A stretch of DNA of 64,000 nt from Aestuariivirga sp. (GTDB lineage: Bacteria; Pseudomonadota; Alphaproteobacteria; Rhizobiales; Aestuariivirgaceae): assembly GCF_020252405.1 (NCBI RefSeq), contig NZ_JADCDA010000018.1, forward strand, positions 62,001 to 126,000, given 5' to 3'. The notes beneath the pieces are model-generated. The model was not told where the DNA came from and did no database searches. It saw only the letters and a program-made list of their open reading frames with translations. Positions 10,111 through 21,096 of this stretch are shown piece by piece; positions within the stretch are counted from its first letter, which is position 1; each line of letters begins with the position of its first letter. The translations under genes and the position numbers were made by a program.

Positions 10111-10737
10111 ATGGGGAAGATCGCATGGGGGACGGCGCTGCTGCTGGGTTGCCTTCTGACATTCATCAGCCCGTCGTTGGCCAGCAGCAACCAGAAGCTC
10201 TCCGCCTTCGCCCGTGAATATTCCGAGACCCTGCCGCCCATCGGCTTCGTCGAATTCTGCCAGCGCAGCCCCGAAAACTGCCAGCCGGACGGTTCGCGCA
10301 GCCGGCGTGTTGCGATGACCGGGGAAAAGTGGCTCCTGGTGCGCATGGTCAACGCCTTCGTCAACGGCGCCATCGCCCCCGTCACCGACGAGACGCTTTA
10401 TGGCACCGCCGAATACTGGACGATCCCGACCGACGCAGGCGACTGCGAGGACGTGGTGCTGCTGAAAAAGAAGATCCTGATGTCCAAGGGCATTCCGGAA
10501 GAGGCGCTGCGCATCACCGTGGTGCTGGACGAGCATGGCGAAGGCCATGCCGTCCTCACCCTCACCGCCGCGGCGGGCGATTACATCCTCGACAACCGCC
10601 GCAACGATATCCGCCCCTGGGGCGACACGGGCTACGCGATGCTGAAGCGCCAGTCGGCGCAGGACCCGCGCAAATGGGTATCGCTCGAACCGGCCCGCCC
10701 GCCGGGTGCGGCCATTGCCGGCACGGCCAGCAAGTAA
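10111..10737 (+). CDS. Transglutaminase-like cysteine peptidase (BTLCP family)
   Basis: 208 residues with a signal peptide (cut near SLASS). The papain-like triad is visible as C112 in DAGDCEDVV, H146 in EGHAVLT and D161 in YILDN, matching the bacterial transglutaminase-like cysteine proteinase family (PF06035). In other bacteria the LapG member of this family cuts surface adhesins under c-di-GMP control; no LapD or large adhesin gene is next to it here, so that role is only a possibility. AT-rich sequence with TTAACTT repeats upstream may hold its promoter. Confidence 0.85.
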   Translation: MGKIAWGTALLLGCLLTFISPSLASSNQKLSAFAREYSETLPPIGFVEFCQRSPENCQPDGSRSRRVAMTGEKWLLVRMVNAFVNGAIAPVTDETLYGTAEYWTIPTDAGDCEDVVLLKKKILMSKGIPEEALRITVVLDEHGEGHAVLTLTAAAGDYILDNRRNDIRPWGDTGYAMLKRQSAQDPRKWVSLEPARPPGAAIAGTASK

Positions 10738-10752
10738 CCGGAACGCGCGCTC

Positions 10753-10959
10753 ATGATCGGACTTCCCTTCCGCATCCTCTCCGCCATCGCCATCGCGCTG
10801 TTCTTCTCGAGCAAATGGGTGCGCCGGACGGTGGCGGCTGTCGTCGTTTCAGCCCTGATCGTGGTCTTCCAGAACCCTGAACTGACGCAGGCGCTCGCCG
10901 CTCCGGGCGCACACCACGGCCAGCTCCTGCGCGCCCTCTCGGCGCTGGCCGGGGCCTGA
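10753..10959 (+). CDS. Small hypothetical membrane protein
   Basis: 68 codons beginning 16 bases after the BTLCP stop. The N-terminal half holds two short hydrophobic stretches split by a basic KWVRR turn; the tail is Ala/Leu-rich. No family is recognised and there is no clear Shine-Dalgarno sequence. It could be a real small membrane protein co-transcribed with the protease or a chance frame in GC-rich DNA. Confidence 0.3.
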   Translation: MIGLPFRILSAIAIALFFSSKWVRRTVAAVVVSALIVVFQNPELTQALAAPGAHHGQLLRALSALAGA

Positions 10960-11018
10960 ACCACGCCTGCGACCTTGCAGGCATGGACAGCCGCGGCCGC
11001 GGCGGGTAAACTGGCGTC

Positions 11019-11417
11019 ATGCGCGGGGAGATTTTGGCAAGCGTCCGGAACATGCGCCGCTGGCTCGCCCGTGCGGTGGCGCTGACGCTGATCTTGCCCA
11101 CGCTCATCGCCGTGCTGCCGCAACCGGCGCTTTCGGCATCCGCCGCGCTTGACCGCGATCTCCTGATGTCCGGTTGCGGCGAGGACGCGCCGCAGCGGCC
11201 AGACCGCCTGCCTCATCAAACGGCGCATGACCACTGCGTGCTGTGCGCCAGCCATTGCCCCGGCTGCGGCCCCAGCTCCGACAATGGATCGCCTGCCTTC
11301 GCTCACGCGCCGCGCCACAGCGGCATGCCGCAGGCCCTTGCCGCAGCTGCGCTGGGACGGCCACCTCATGCGCTTACCGCCGCAAACCCGCCGCGCGGGC
11401 CGCCTGCCCTCTCCTGA
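11019..11417 (+). CDS. DUF2946-like protein, copper-linked
   Basis: 132 residues with an N-terminal hydrophobic segment (about residues 15-38) and a His/Cys-rich block HDHCVLCASHCPGCG near residues 68-82. DUF2946 proteins combine such a segment and block and are often found beside copper genes. The next two genes are a PCuAC metallochaperone and an SCO protein, which supports copper handling at or outside the inner membrane. An internal ATG at 11052 is an alternative start. Function is inferred from context. Confidence 0.65.
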   Translation: MRGEILASVRNMRRWLARAVALTLILPTLIAVLPQPALSASAALDRDLLMSGCGEDAPQRPDRLPHQTAHDHCVLCASHCPGCGPSSDNGSPAFAHAPRHSGMPQALAAAALGRPPHALTAANPPRGPPALS

Positions 11418-11527
11418 ACCGGGCTTCTCCCGCCATGCCGGGAGAAGCCCGCACACCCACTCCACTTCAATATCGCGGCAAGCGTGAACCCCATGCCGGT
11501 CCTGCGCCGCCGCAAGGAGACCCGCAT

Positions 11528-12010
11528 ATGTCATTGTTCAAACAGACTGTCTTCGCATCAGCGCTGACGCTTGCGTCCGCGATCGGCATCGCACCCGGCG
11601 ATGCGCATGAGATCAAGCTCGGAAACATCGTGATCCATCATCCCTGGTCGCGCCAATCCCCCAGGGCGGCGGATGTGGCCGCGGGCTACATGACCATCGC
11701 CAACACCGGCAAGGAGGATGACCGCCTCGTCAGGGCCACCTCGGAGATCAGCGCCAGCGCGCAAATTCACGACATGAGGATGGCGGGCGACGTGATGAGG
11801 ATGGAAGAACTTCCTGACGGCATCGTCATTCCCGCCGGGGCCACGGTGAAGCTCAGGCCAAAGGGCCTGCACATCATGTTCACCGGGCTGAGGCAGCAGG
11901 TGATGGAGGGCGAGGAATTCTCCGGCACGCTGACCTTCGAAAAGGCCGGCACGGTGAGCGTCAATTATGAAGTGGCGGCACCCGGCGGCGATATGAGCGA
12001 CATGCACTGA
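11528..12010 (+). CDS. PCu(A)C periplasmic copper chaperone
   Basis: 160 residues with signal peptide (cut near GDAHE). It carries the Cu(I) motif H-x10-M-x22-H-x-M of the family, here H81, M92, H115 and M117, in contexts IHDMRM and GLHIMFTG. PCuAC hands copper to the CuA site of cytochrome c oxidase, usually with SCO, whose gene follows 60 bases later. AAGGAG lies before the ATG. The cytochrome oxidase genes are not in the window. Confidence 0.92.
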   Translation: MSLFKQTVFASALTLASAIGIAPGDAHEIKLGNIVIHHPWSRQSPRAADVAAGYMTIANTGKEDDRLVRATSEISASAQIHDMRMAGDVMRMEELPDGIVIPAGATVKLRPKGLHIMFTGLRQQVMEGEEFSGTLTFEKAGTVSVNYEVAAPGGDMSDMH

Positions 12011-12070
12011 CGGTGCTGCACGAAACGCGGACGGGAGGGCTGCACCCTCCCGTTCTTCCGGAACGAGGGC

Positions 12071-12670
12071 ATGAAATTGAAAAACAAGCGCGCAATTCTC
12101 ATCGCCGCCGTGGCGAGCATTCTGGTGGCGGGCGCCGCGGCATGGTTCGCGGATGACCTGCTGCGCGGCCCTAACCAATCCTCCGTTTTCGAGATCGGAG
12201 GTCCCTTCGTGCTGGCCTCCTCCAGGGGTGGCGTGGTCGATTCGAAGAAGCTGGCGGGCAAACCCTATGCGGTTTTCTTTGGTTTCACGCATTGCCCCGA
12301 GGTTTGCCCCACCACGCTCTACGAGATGAGCAACAGCCTCGCCGCTTTGGGCGATGTGGCGAAGGACTTCCGCGTGTTCTTCATCACCGTCGATCCGGAG
12401 CGCGACACGCTGGAAGCGATGAAGGACTATGTCGCCAATTTCGATCCGCGCATCGAGGCCCTGGTTCCCACCGAGGACCAGCTGAAGCAGCTCGCGCCGG
12501 ACTTCCGCGTCTATTATGCCAGGGTGCCGACGAACGATGGCGGCTACACCATGGATCACACCGCCAGCATCTTCCTCTTTGACAGCAGCGGCAGGTTCAG
12601 CGGAACGATCAGCTATGGCGAGGCCGCGGAGATGCGGCAGGCCAAGCTCCGAAAGCTTCTGCTAAGTTGA
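12071..12670 (+). CDS. SCO1/SenC family copper-delivery protein
   Basis: 199 residues: an N-terminal membrane anchor (about 8-25), then a thioredoxin-like domain facing the periplasm. The copper ligands are intact: C75 and C79 in THCPEVCPTT and H163 in MDHTAS. It works with PCuAC in maturing the CuA centre of cytochrome oxidase. It is the last gene of the copper cluster; the EamA gene beyond is convergent. Confidence 0.93.
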   Translation: MKLKNKRAILIAAVASILVAGAAAWFADDLLRGPNQSSVFEIGGPFVLASSRGGVVDSKKLAGKPYAVFFGFTHCPEVCPTTLYEMSNSLAALGDVAKDFRVFFITVDPERDTLEAMKDYVANFDPRIEALVPTEDQLKQLAPDFRVYYARVPTNDGGYTMDHTASIFLFDSSGRFSGTISYGEAAEMRQAKLRKLLLS

Positions 12671-12806
12671 CCGGATGGCCGCCGCCGCGGGCTGCGGCAA
12701 ACCGGCCACCTTCCCCGGCGCAACCTGCGCCAGACCCGGCAAATGCCGCTGCCCTGCGCCCGGTCGGCCCACCCGTTTTTCTGCTGCGGGAAGTGCTGGA
12801 TCATGC

Positions 12807-13697
12807 TCAGCCTTGGGCAGGCCGCAGGCCGGCCCGCGCGGCGATCCAGCAGCTGGCGATGATGAGACCCGCCCCGGCCAGCGTCTGCCATGACACGGTT
12901 TCGCCGAAGAAGAACCAGCCCAGCGCGATGGCCCAGATGAAGGCCGTGTATTCGGTGCTGATCAGGTATTGCGCCTCGGCCCGCGCATAGGACCAGCTCA
13001 TCAGATATTGGCCCGTCAGCGACAGGGCCGTCACCCCCACCAGCGGCAGCCAGCAGTCACGCGGCAGCAGGCTGGCAAGCCAGGGCGAAGCAAGGCTCAT
13101 GATGATCAGCAGGCAGAGGTTCTGGAAGAACATGATGTCGATGGGCTTGGCAATCTGCGCCTGCTTGCGCGTGAGCACCAGGTTGAAACCGTAAAAGACG
13201 GCCGAGACCAGGATGGACAGCGTGCCGGGCAGTGTGTCCGGCGAATAGGCCGCGCCGCCGAACTGGCCCGCCACGATCACCGCGACGCCGGCAAAGCCCA
13301 GCACCGCCGCCCACGCCGCCTGGGCGCGGATCCGCTCGCCCAGCAGCAAAGCCGCGAGGAACAGGGCAAAGAGCGGCGCGATAAAGCTGAGCCCGATGGC
13401 TTCCGCGAGCGGAAGCCGCGCCAGGCCCCAGAAAAAGGTGACAAGCACGATGCCGATGATCGCCGCGCGCAGGGCATGAAGCCGCATCGCCCTCTTGTCC
13501 GGACGCACGCGTGACTTCACCGCCCAGCCGACGGCGGACGCGATTGTCGCCAGCAGGCTGCGCCACAGCACAATGTTATAGACGCCCGCCGCAAGCACCA
13601 GCGACTTCATGCCCGCGTCCATGGCGGAGAGCAGGAAGATCGCCAGCGTGCACACCAGCACCGGTATGGTTGCGGACGCGGTGCTCCTCACGCGCAT
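12807..13697 (-). CDS. EamA/DMT family transporter
   Basis: 296 residues with ten predicted membrane helices made of two EamA repeats. The end of the first repeat is marked by LLLGERIRAQ and of the second by FFGETVSWQ, the usual E-containing loop. Members move amino acids, metabolites or nucleotide precursors; the substrate cannot be inferred. It is transcribed alone, convergent with the SCO gene. A composite repeat lies upstream. Confidence 0.88.
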   Translation of the reverse strand: MRVRSTASATIPVLVCTLAIFLLSAMDAGMKSLVLAAGVYNIVLWRSLLATIASAVGWAVKSRVRPDKRAMRLHALRAAIIGIVLVTFFWGLARLPLAEAIGLSFIAPLFALFLAALLLGERIRAQAAWAAVLGFAGVAVIVAGQFGGAAYSPDTLPGTLSILVSAVFYGFNLVLTRKQAQIAKPIDIMFFQNLCLLIIMSLASPWLASLLPRDCWLPLVGVTALSLTGQYLMSWSYARAEAQYLISTEYTAFIWAIALGWFFFGETVSWQTLAGAGLIIASCWIAARAGLRPAQG

Positions 13698-13762
13698 GGT
13701 CCTCGGGTTCGAATCTGGCCGGGTCAGGACACTCTATGGCAGACAACGGCCCCGGCTCATAG

Positions 13763-13867
13763 CGCATGTTCCGGTCAGGTTGCCTCACCTGACCGGCAGG
13801 AACATGCGCCAGATCAATATCTTGAGCATGATCTTATCGCAAAGGCGGTTCCACTTTTGCGGATACT
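13763..13867. repeat. Composite two-stem palindromic repeat
   Basis: Left unit with arms from CATGTTCCGGTCAGGT to a matching sequence ending near 13806, interrupted by one extra base, then a right unit beginning AGCATGATCTTATCGC. The right unit lacks its final CATGCT and stops directly at the GH42 stop codon (13868). It is the same family as 8056, 8854 and 22609. Confidence 0.85.
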
Positions 13868-15801
13868 CTAGGCGCGCAGCACCGCCACGCCCTGCGGCGG
13901 CACCGTGGCGCTGCCCAGAACGGCCACATGCGTTCCCGGCACGCGCCAGCTCTCCTCGCCATAGTTGAAGGCGAAGAGCAGGCCGCCGCGCCGCCGGAGG
14001 CGGATGGCCTCCGGCAGGTCGAGCGTTTCGATCCCGGCCTTGCCGCAGGCGAGCTTCAGCGTGGCGTGCAGCAGTGCCTCATCGGGCCAGCAGGCAAGAT
14101 AATGGTTCCGCCCCGCTGCCAGCAAAGCCGGGCCGCCGTCGGCGAAGCGGGCCAGGACGTCGGCACCCTGTGCCTCAACGTAATCGCGCCAGCGCTGCGC
14201 CTCGCCCTGCACCAGCCCTGTCACGCGCGCGCCGAGGCCGGGCCGCAGCGAGGACACTTCCAGAACCCGCAGCTTCGTCCGCGCGGCCAGCGGTCCCGGC
14301 GGAAGGCTGGGTGGAATGCCATAGCTGCGCGTCTTGGAGCCGGTGCGCGGGCCATAGAGCAGGATGCCGCCGGCGGCGGCGAAGGCCTTCTCCGCTTGTT
14401 CGCTCACGGAAAGCAGACTGGGCACGAGCACCAGCCGGTAGCCTTCCAGCGATGCGCCGGGCCGCACGAAGTCAACATCCAGCCCCAGCCGCCGCACGCC
14501 TTCGTACCAGCGGAAGACCAGTTCATGATAACGGAAGTCCGCGCCCTGCGGCTGAATGCGGGTGATCCACGAGGATTCGTAATCATAAACGATCGCCACC
14601 GGCGCTTTCCCCGTCGCGAGCAGTGCGCCCACGGCCTTCAACTCTCCTCCAACCGTTTGGGCCTCGCGCCCCCCTTGCGACAGTTCATGGAGGCCCGGCA
14701 AGTTAAGCCCGGCATGCATTTGCTCTTGCGCGAAAATGGCCTGGCGCCAGCGGAAATAGCTCACCACTTCCGCTCCATGGGCAAGCGCCTCCCACGTCCA
14801 CAGCCGCACCATGCCGGGCTTGGGCGCCGGGTTCCACGGGGCCCAGTTCACCGGGCCCGGCTGCTGCTCCATCACCCAGAAGCGGCCATGGCCCACGCCG
14901 CGGTAGAGGTCATGGTGGAAGGGCGCGATGTCCGGGTGGGACGTCAGCGCCCAGCGGTTCTTTTCCGCTTCGGAGAAAGGAAAGCGCTCGACGAAGCCGA
15001 TGGGATAGGAGTCCCACGAGGCAAGATCGAGGTTGTCGCCCACCGCCCAGTGGTCGAAATCATTGAAGAAACCCATGAAGTTGTGGGTGATCCAGCGGCC
15101 GGGCGAATGGGCGCGGATGATCCCGCACTGCATGGCGTCATAGGCCGCCACCTGCTCCGAATGGAAGCGCCAGAAGTCCAGCCGCGCGGCGGGGTTGGTC
15201 TCCGTCACCGCGAGGTTGGGCAGGCTCACCTGGTCGAAGCGGGTGACCTCCATCGACCAGAAGACATTGCCCCAGGCCTCGTTCAGCTGCTCGGGCGACT
15301 GATATTTGCGGCGCAGCCAGTCCTGGAAGGCTGCGAGGTCGGTGGCGCTCCAGGACAGGATCGAGTCATGGCAGCCATATTCATTGTCGGTTTGCCAGCC
15401 GACGAGGCCGGGGTGATTGCCATAGCGCCGTGACAGGATCTCGACAATGCGCCGGCTCTCCTCAAGGTAAGCCCTGGACGAGAAGGTGTAGTGCCGCCGC
15501 GACCCGAAGCCGCGCGGGCGGCCATCTTCGCCCACGGGGATCATCTCCGGATTGGCATCGACCAGCCACTTGGGTGGCGTGCAGGTCGGCGTTCCGAGCA
15601 CGATCTTTAGGCCGGACCTCGCGAGCACGTCCATGGCGCGGTCGAGCCAGCCCCAGTCGAAGCGTCCGCGCTCGGGCTCGTAGCGCGACCAGGCGAACTC
15701 GCCGATGCGCACGAATTCGATGCCGATCCCGCGCATGCGCCGCGCGTCCTGTTCCCACCAGCTTTCCGGCCAGTGTTCGGGGTAATAGCAGACGCCGAGA
15801 C

Positions 15802-15805
<4 letters not shown>
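13868..15805 (-). CDS. GH42 beta-galactosidase
   Basis: 645-residue family 42 glycosidase. The catalytic acid is E142 in QTDNEYG and the nucleophile E313 in [13 protein letters not shown]; the barrel starts at once with [14 protein letters not shown], with no signal peptide, so it acts in the cytoplasm on imported galactosides. Trimerisation and C-terminal beta domains follow. It overlaps the ATPase gene by four bases as last gene of the importer operon. The exact substrate (lactose, galacto-oligosaccharide or plant galactan fragments) is not decided by sequence. Confidence 0.93.
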
Positions 15806-16893
<1,088 letters not shown>

Positions 16894-16896
16894 GTC

Positions 16897-17748
16897 TCAT
16901 CCCTTGGTGGCGCCGAGCGTGAGGCCGGCGATGAAGTGTTTCTGCATCAGGAAGAACATGGCGACCGGCGGCAGGGCCGCCACGATGGAGGCCGCGGTGA
17001 TCAGCTCCCAGGCCACCTTCCACTGGCCCTTGAGCTCGTTCATGCCGGCGGTGACGGGCCGCACATCCGCCGACTGCGCCATGATGGTGGCCCAGAAATA
17101 ATCGTTCCAGACAAAGGTGAAGATCAGCACGGAGAGGGCCGCGATGGCCGGCCGCATCAGGGGAAGCACGATGTGGCGGAAGATTTTCCACTCGCTCACG
17201 CCCTCGACCCTGGCGCTCTCGATCAGGGCGAAGGGCAGCGCCTTGATGAAGTTGCGCATGAACAGCGTGCAGAAGCCGGTCTGGAACGCGGCGTGGAACA
17301 GCACAAGGCCGGTGATGGTGTCATAAAGCCCCAGCCTCAGCGTCAGCTCGCGCACGGGGATGGCGAGGATCTGGAAGGGCACGAAATTGCCGGCGACGAA
17401 CATGAAGAAGACGGCGAGGTTCAGCCGGAATTTGTAGACGGCCAGCGCAAAGCCGGTGAGGCAGGACAGCCCAACCGCGCCGATCACCGTGGGGATCGTG
17501 ACCTTGAAGGAGTTGAGGATGTACCAGCCGATATTCGAGTTCTGGAACACCGAGGCATAGTTCTCCACACCCGCGAAGCGCGACGGCCAGCCAAAGTAAT
17601 TGCCGGCGGCCAGGTCGGAGGAGGGGCGCACCGAGGTTACGGCGATGCCGATCAGCGGCAGGAGCCAGATGACGAGCGCGACAGGCAGCAGCGCCTTGTA
17701 GGAGAGCTGCAGCCAGGGGGGCGACTTCTGAATGGGGCGCGGAAACAT
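16897..17748 (-). CDS. CUT1 sugar ABC transporter permease (MalG type)
   Basis: 283 residues, six membrane helices. The EAA loop that docks the ATPase is at about residues 180-205 (ESARVEGVSEWKIFRHIVLP). The ATG overlaps the last base of the partner permease stop. It forms the transmembrane channel with the product of 17748-18641. Confidence 0.93.
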   Translation of the reverse strand: MFPRPIQKSPPWLQLSYKALLPVALVIWLLPLIGIAVTSVRPSSDLAAGNYFGWPSRFAGVENYASVFQNSNIGWYILNSFKVTIPTVIGAVGLSCLTGFALAVYKFRLNLAVFFMFVAGNFVPFQILAIPVRELTLRLGLYDTITGLVLFHAAFQTGFCTLFMRNFIKALPFALIESARVEGVSEWKIFRHIVLPLMRPAIAALSVLIFTFVWNDYFWATIMAQSADVRPVTAGMNELKGQWKVAWELITAASIVAALPPVAMFFLMQKHFIAGLTLGATKG

Positions 17749-18641
17749 CAGGCGTTCCTCTCCTGCATCAGCATGCGGGTGATGAACAGGCTGATGAACA
17801 CCAGCATGATGGCGAAGAGGACAACCGCGATGGCGGCGCCATAACCCATGGCCGTGCCATATTCGGAGAGCGACTGCTCATACATGAAATAGGAGAGGAC
17901 GCGCGTCGAGCCATAGGGGCCGCCCGCCGTCATGATGGAGACAAGGTCGAAGGAACGCAGCGCGCCGATCACGGTGACGACGAGGGCGATGAAGGTGGCG
18001 GGGCGCAGTTGCGGGAGCACGATGTGCCAGAGCATGGCGAAGCCCCTGGCGTTGTCCATGCGCGCGGCTTCCACCTGCTCCGGGTTGATGTTGTTGAGAC
18101 CCGTCAGATAGAGAATCATGCAATAGGCGATCTGCGGCCACAGGCCCGCCGCGATGATGCCGAAGGTGGCGTAGCGCTCATCGGCCAGGATCGCTGTCTC
18201 GGTGCCGGTGAGGAAACCGAGGATGCGCGGCAGCAGGCCGAAGTCCGGCGCATAGAACCACGAGAAGATCAGCCCCACCACCACCTGACTGATGACGAAG
18301 GGAAAGAAGAACAGCGACTTGTAAAGCCGGATGCCGGTGACCGTCTGGTTCAGAAACAGCGCGATGGCGAGCCCCGCCGGAATGGCGAGGAGATAAAGCA
18401 CAAGCCACCACACATTGTTCCGCAGCGAGGTGTAGAAGCTGTCGTCGTCCAGAAGGTCCGCGTAGTTGCGAAGCCCGATCCACGTCGCGGCGCCCAGCCC
18501 GTCCCAGTCATAGAAGCTGATCCAGACCGACTGACCGATGGGGATAATGACGTAGAGCAGGAAGAGAAGAGCACCCGGGGCAAGGAACAGCCACGGCGCA
18601 AGCCGCCGCTGAGACCATCGGGAGGAACGATGTGTGGCCAT
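17748..18641 (-). CDS. CUT1 sugar ABC transporter permease (MalF type)
   Basis: 297 residues with six membrane helices and an EAA loop containing EAARMDNARGFAMLWHIVLP at about 190-210. It follows the binding-protein gene after a hairpin-containing gap of 69 bases. Confidence 0.93.
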   Translation of the reverse strand: MATHRSSRWSQRRLAPWLFLAPGALLFLLYVIIPIGQSVWISFYDWDGLGAATWIGLRNYADLLDDDSFYTSLRNNVWWLVLYLLAIPAGLAIALFLNQTVTGIRLYKSLFFFPFVISQVVVGLIFSWFYAPDFGLLPRILGFLTGTETAILADERYATFGIIAAGLWPQIAYCMILYLTGLNNINPEQVEAARMDNARGFAMLWHIVLPQLRPATFIALVVTVIGALRSFDLVSIMTAGGPYGSTRVLSYFMYEQSLSEYGTAMGYGAAIAVVLFAIMLVFISLFITRMLMQERNA

Positions 18642-18676
18642 TGCCGCGCGCGCCCCGGGTGAAGTTGAAAGGGAGA

Positions 18677-18703
18677 GGCCGGTTGCCGCGCGGCAGCCCG
18701 GCC
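18677..18703 (-). other. Intercistronic hairpin after binding-protein gene
   Basis: GGCCGG (18677-18682) pairs with CCGGCC (18698-18703) around an inner self-complementary GCCGCGCGGC. It sits 8 bases 3' of the binding-protein stop and before the first permease, with no T-tract. Confidence 0.5.
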
Positions 18704-18710
18704 ATCCTGC

Positions 18711-19940
18711 TTACTGGGCGTGGACCTTCTGTCGGGTCTTCTCGAGCCTGGCCAGAATTTTGTCGAGGTTCTCCGGTTTCACCATGAATTCCTGGAAACC
18801 TTCCATGCCGGCCTTGGCCATGTCGGCCGGTGCGTCACGGTCGAAGAACTGCGCCAGCGCATAGGCGGTGGACAGCATCTCGAAGCCCTGCCTGAGGAAG
18901 GGATCGTCACCCACCGACGACGTGTTGTTGGTGGGAAGCTGGCCCAGCGTGGCGTTCATCCTGGTCTGGGCATCCGGCGAGCCGAGATAGGCGAGGAACT
19001 TCCTGGCGTCTTCCTTGTTCTTCGCACCCGACGGGATGTGGAAGGTGTCGGTTGGCGCATCCTCGGCGCGCGGAACGCCGGGGGTGATCTCGGGGAACAC
19101 CATGAAGCCCAGCGTGTCGTTGGTCATGCCGCCGTCCCTGAAGGTGGCCACGGCGAAGTTGCCCATCACATAGTTCGCGGCCTTGCCCTGGGAGAGCAGC
19201 GCCGCGGCATCCTGCCAGTCGATGGCGGCGTGGTTCGCGGTGGTGTAGGGCTGGATTTTCGCCCATTCGGCGAAGACCGCCCTCACGCGATCATCCGTCC
19301 ACGGAATCTTGCCGTTGGCGAGGTCCATGTGGAAGTCATAGCCGTTCACGCGCAGGTTGAGATAATCGAAGATGCCGGCCGCCGGCCACAACGCCTTGGT
19401 GCCGGTGGTCAGGCAGTCGATGCCGGCCGCCTTGAATTTTTCGCAGTTCGAAACGAACTCGGCCCAGGTCTTCGGCGCCTCGGCGCCGGCCTTTTTATAG
19501 GCCTCCTTGTTGTAGTAGATGCCCCACTGATAATAGGTGTAGGGCACGCCCCACTTCTTGCCGTCGATGGTCATCGAGGTGGCGGCTGACTTCAGCTGGT
19601 CGTTGAAGCCATTGGCGGCCCAGACGTCGTCAACGGGTTCGAACAGCCCGGCCTTGACGAAGGGCGCCATGCGGTTGCCCGCATACCAGGCCGCAACGTC
19701 CGGCGGGTCGGCGGTGAGGAAGTTGCGGATCGCCGCCTTGTAGCCCTCATGGTCGAAGTTGTTCCACTTCACCTTGATGCCGGGGTTGGCGGCCTCGAAG
19801 CCGGCAATCAGCTCCTCCATCGCCTTCTTCGGCGCGGGGTCCGACTGGTCGGAATTGATGACGAGTTCACCGGCCAGCGCTGTGCCGGCGGAAAGGGCCA
19901 TGGCGAAGCCAAGGCCTGTCAGGCCTTTCAGAATGTTCAT
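18711..19940 (-). CDS. CUT1 extracellular solute-binding protein, galactoside locus
   Basis: 409 residues of the MalE/UgpB-like family 1 with a signal peptide MNILKGLTGLGFAMALSAG cut after ALAG. Aromatic residues typical of the sugar pocket are seen (DVAAWYAGNR, YTYYQWGIYYN). The ATG at 19940 has GGGAGGA at ideal distance; a longer frame to 20102 has none. Beside GH42, GH4 and AraC genes, it most likely binds alpha- or beta-galactosides. Confidence 0.92.
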   Translation of the reverse strand: MNILKGLTGLGFAMALSAGTALAGELVINSDQSDPAPKKAMEELIAGFEAANPGIKVKWNNFDHEGYKAAIRNFLTADPPDVAAWYAGNRMAPFVKAGLFEPVDDVWAANGFNDQLKSAATSMTIDGKKWGVPYTYYQWGIYYNKEAYKKAGAEAPKTWAEFVSNCEKFKAAGIDCLTTGTKALWPAAGIFDYLNLRVNGYDFHMDLANGKIPWTDDRVRAVFAEWAKIQPYTTANHAAIDWQDAAALLSQGKAANYVMGNFAVATFRDGGMTNDTLGFMVFPEITPGVPRAEDAPTDTFHIPSGAKNKEDARKFLAYLGSPDAQTRMNATLGQLPTNNTSSVGDDPFLRQGFEMLSTAYALAQFFDRDAPADMAKAGMEGFQEFMVKPENLDKILARLEKTRQKVHAQ

Positions 19941-20088
19941 GAATGTCCTCCCAATGCCGCCACCATTGGCGGCGAAGCCGTTCTGCATGCGGCGGTTTTT
20001 CATGCCGTCATGAATGCTTGACCATGCGCGTGATAATCGGCAAGTTTCTACCGGAACACCCCTCATTCCTTCCGGAATTCTAAGCATC

Positions 20089-21024
20089 ATGCCGAAGCTC
20101 ACGCGGCGACAGGCCGGTTACCGGGATGAAAGCGTTCCGGCCCATCCGGAGTTGAACCGGGGCCACCCCGTCGTGGTCTTTGGAGATCACCGCTTCTGCG
20201 CCGGCTCCACCCAGGAAGTGCGCCCCATGCCGCGTCCGCACATGCACAGCCAGGTGGAACTGAATTTCGTGCTCGGGGGCGCCATGACCTACTGGTTCGA
20301 CGGGCGGGTGATGGAGCTCACCGCCGGCCGCCTCGCCCTGTTCTGGGGCATGATCCCGCACCAGGTGACGGACTGTTCGGCGGACGCCCGATTCGTCGTG
20401 CTCTACGTGCCCATGGCAAGCTTCCTCGAGCTCCCCGCGCTGAGCGAGCTGCGCTCCGCCATCTTCCGCGGGGCTGTCGTCGAGGCGCTCGACGTGAAGT
20501 CCTATGACCGCGACATTTTCCAGCAATGGCGCTCTGACCTCCTGCCGGGCGACCCGCAGCTGGAGCAGATCGTCAGGATTGAACTCTCCGCCCGCATTCA
20601 GCGGCTGGAGCGCGAAGGCTGGCGCGATCTGCGCGAACTCGCCCACCGCAATCCGCAGGCCGGGCACCTGGGCCATGACCATGACCGCGCGGTGAAGGTG
20701 GAGAAGATGGCGCAGTTCATCGGCGAGCGTGCGCTGGAGGATATCTCGGCCGATGACGTGGCGCGCGCCGTGGGGCTTCACCCCAACTATGCCATGTCGC
20801 TGTTCAAGCGTGGCGTGGGACTCACCATCAAGCAGGCCATCACCCGCCACCGGCTGGACATGGCGCAGTCGATGCTCATCGCCACCGGCCTCTCGGTCGC
20901 CACCATCGCCTTCGACTGCGGCTTCAACTCCCTGTCGAGCTTCTACACCGCCTTCGCCCAGCGCTTCCGCCAGAGCCCCGCCGCCTTCCGCGAGGCTTAT
21001 GAACGCATCACCAGGCCAGCCTGA
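20089..21024 (+). CDS. AraC family regulator with N-terminal cupin domain
   Basis: 311 residues. The N-terminal sensing domain has cupin-type His (RPHMHSQVELNFVL) and the C-terminal 100 residues hold two helix-turn-helix motifs (DISADDVARAVGLHPNYAM and VATIAFDCGFNSLSSFYTAF). It is divergent from the galactoside importer and 72 bases upstream of the alpha-galactosidase gene, so it probably activates both, as MelR does in E. coli. The ATG at 20089 is preferred to an upstream one at 20014. Confidence 0.9.
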   Translation: MPKLTRRQAGYRDESVPAHPELNRGHPVVVFGDHRFCAGSTQEVRPMPRPHMHSQVELNFVLGGAMTYWFDGRVMELTAGRLALFWGMIPHQVTDCSADARFVVLYVPMASFLELPALSELRSAIFRGAVVEALDVKSYDRDIFQQWRSDLLPGDPQLEQIVRIELSARIQRLEREGWRDLRELAHRNPQAGHLGHDHDRAVKVEKMAQFIGERALEDISADDVARAVGLHPNYAMSLFKRGVGLTIKQAITRHRLDMAQSMLIATGLSVATIAFDCGFNSLSSFYTAFAQRFRQSPAAFREAYERITRPA

Positions 21025-21096
21025 CCTTATGATTTCGGAAACATTCGGCGCTGGCCGCGATTGATTTCGGGCCTGAGCGGACACAGTCTCCGCCCC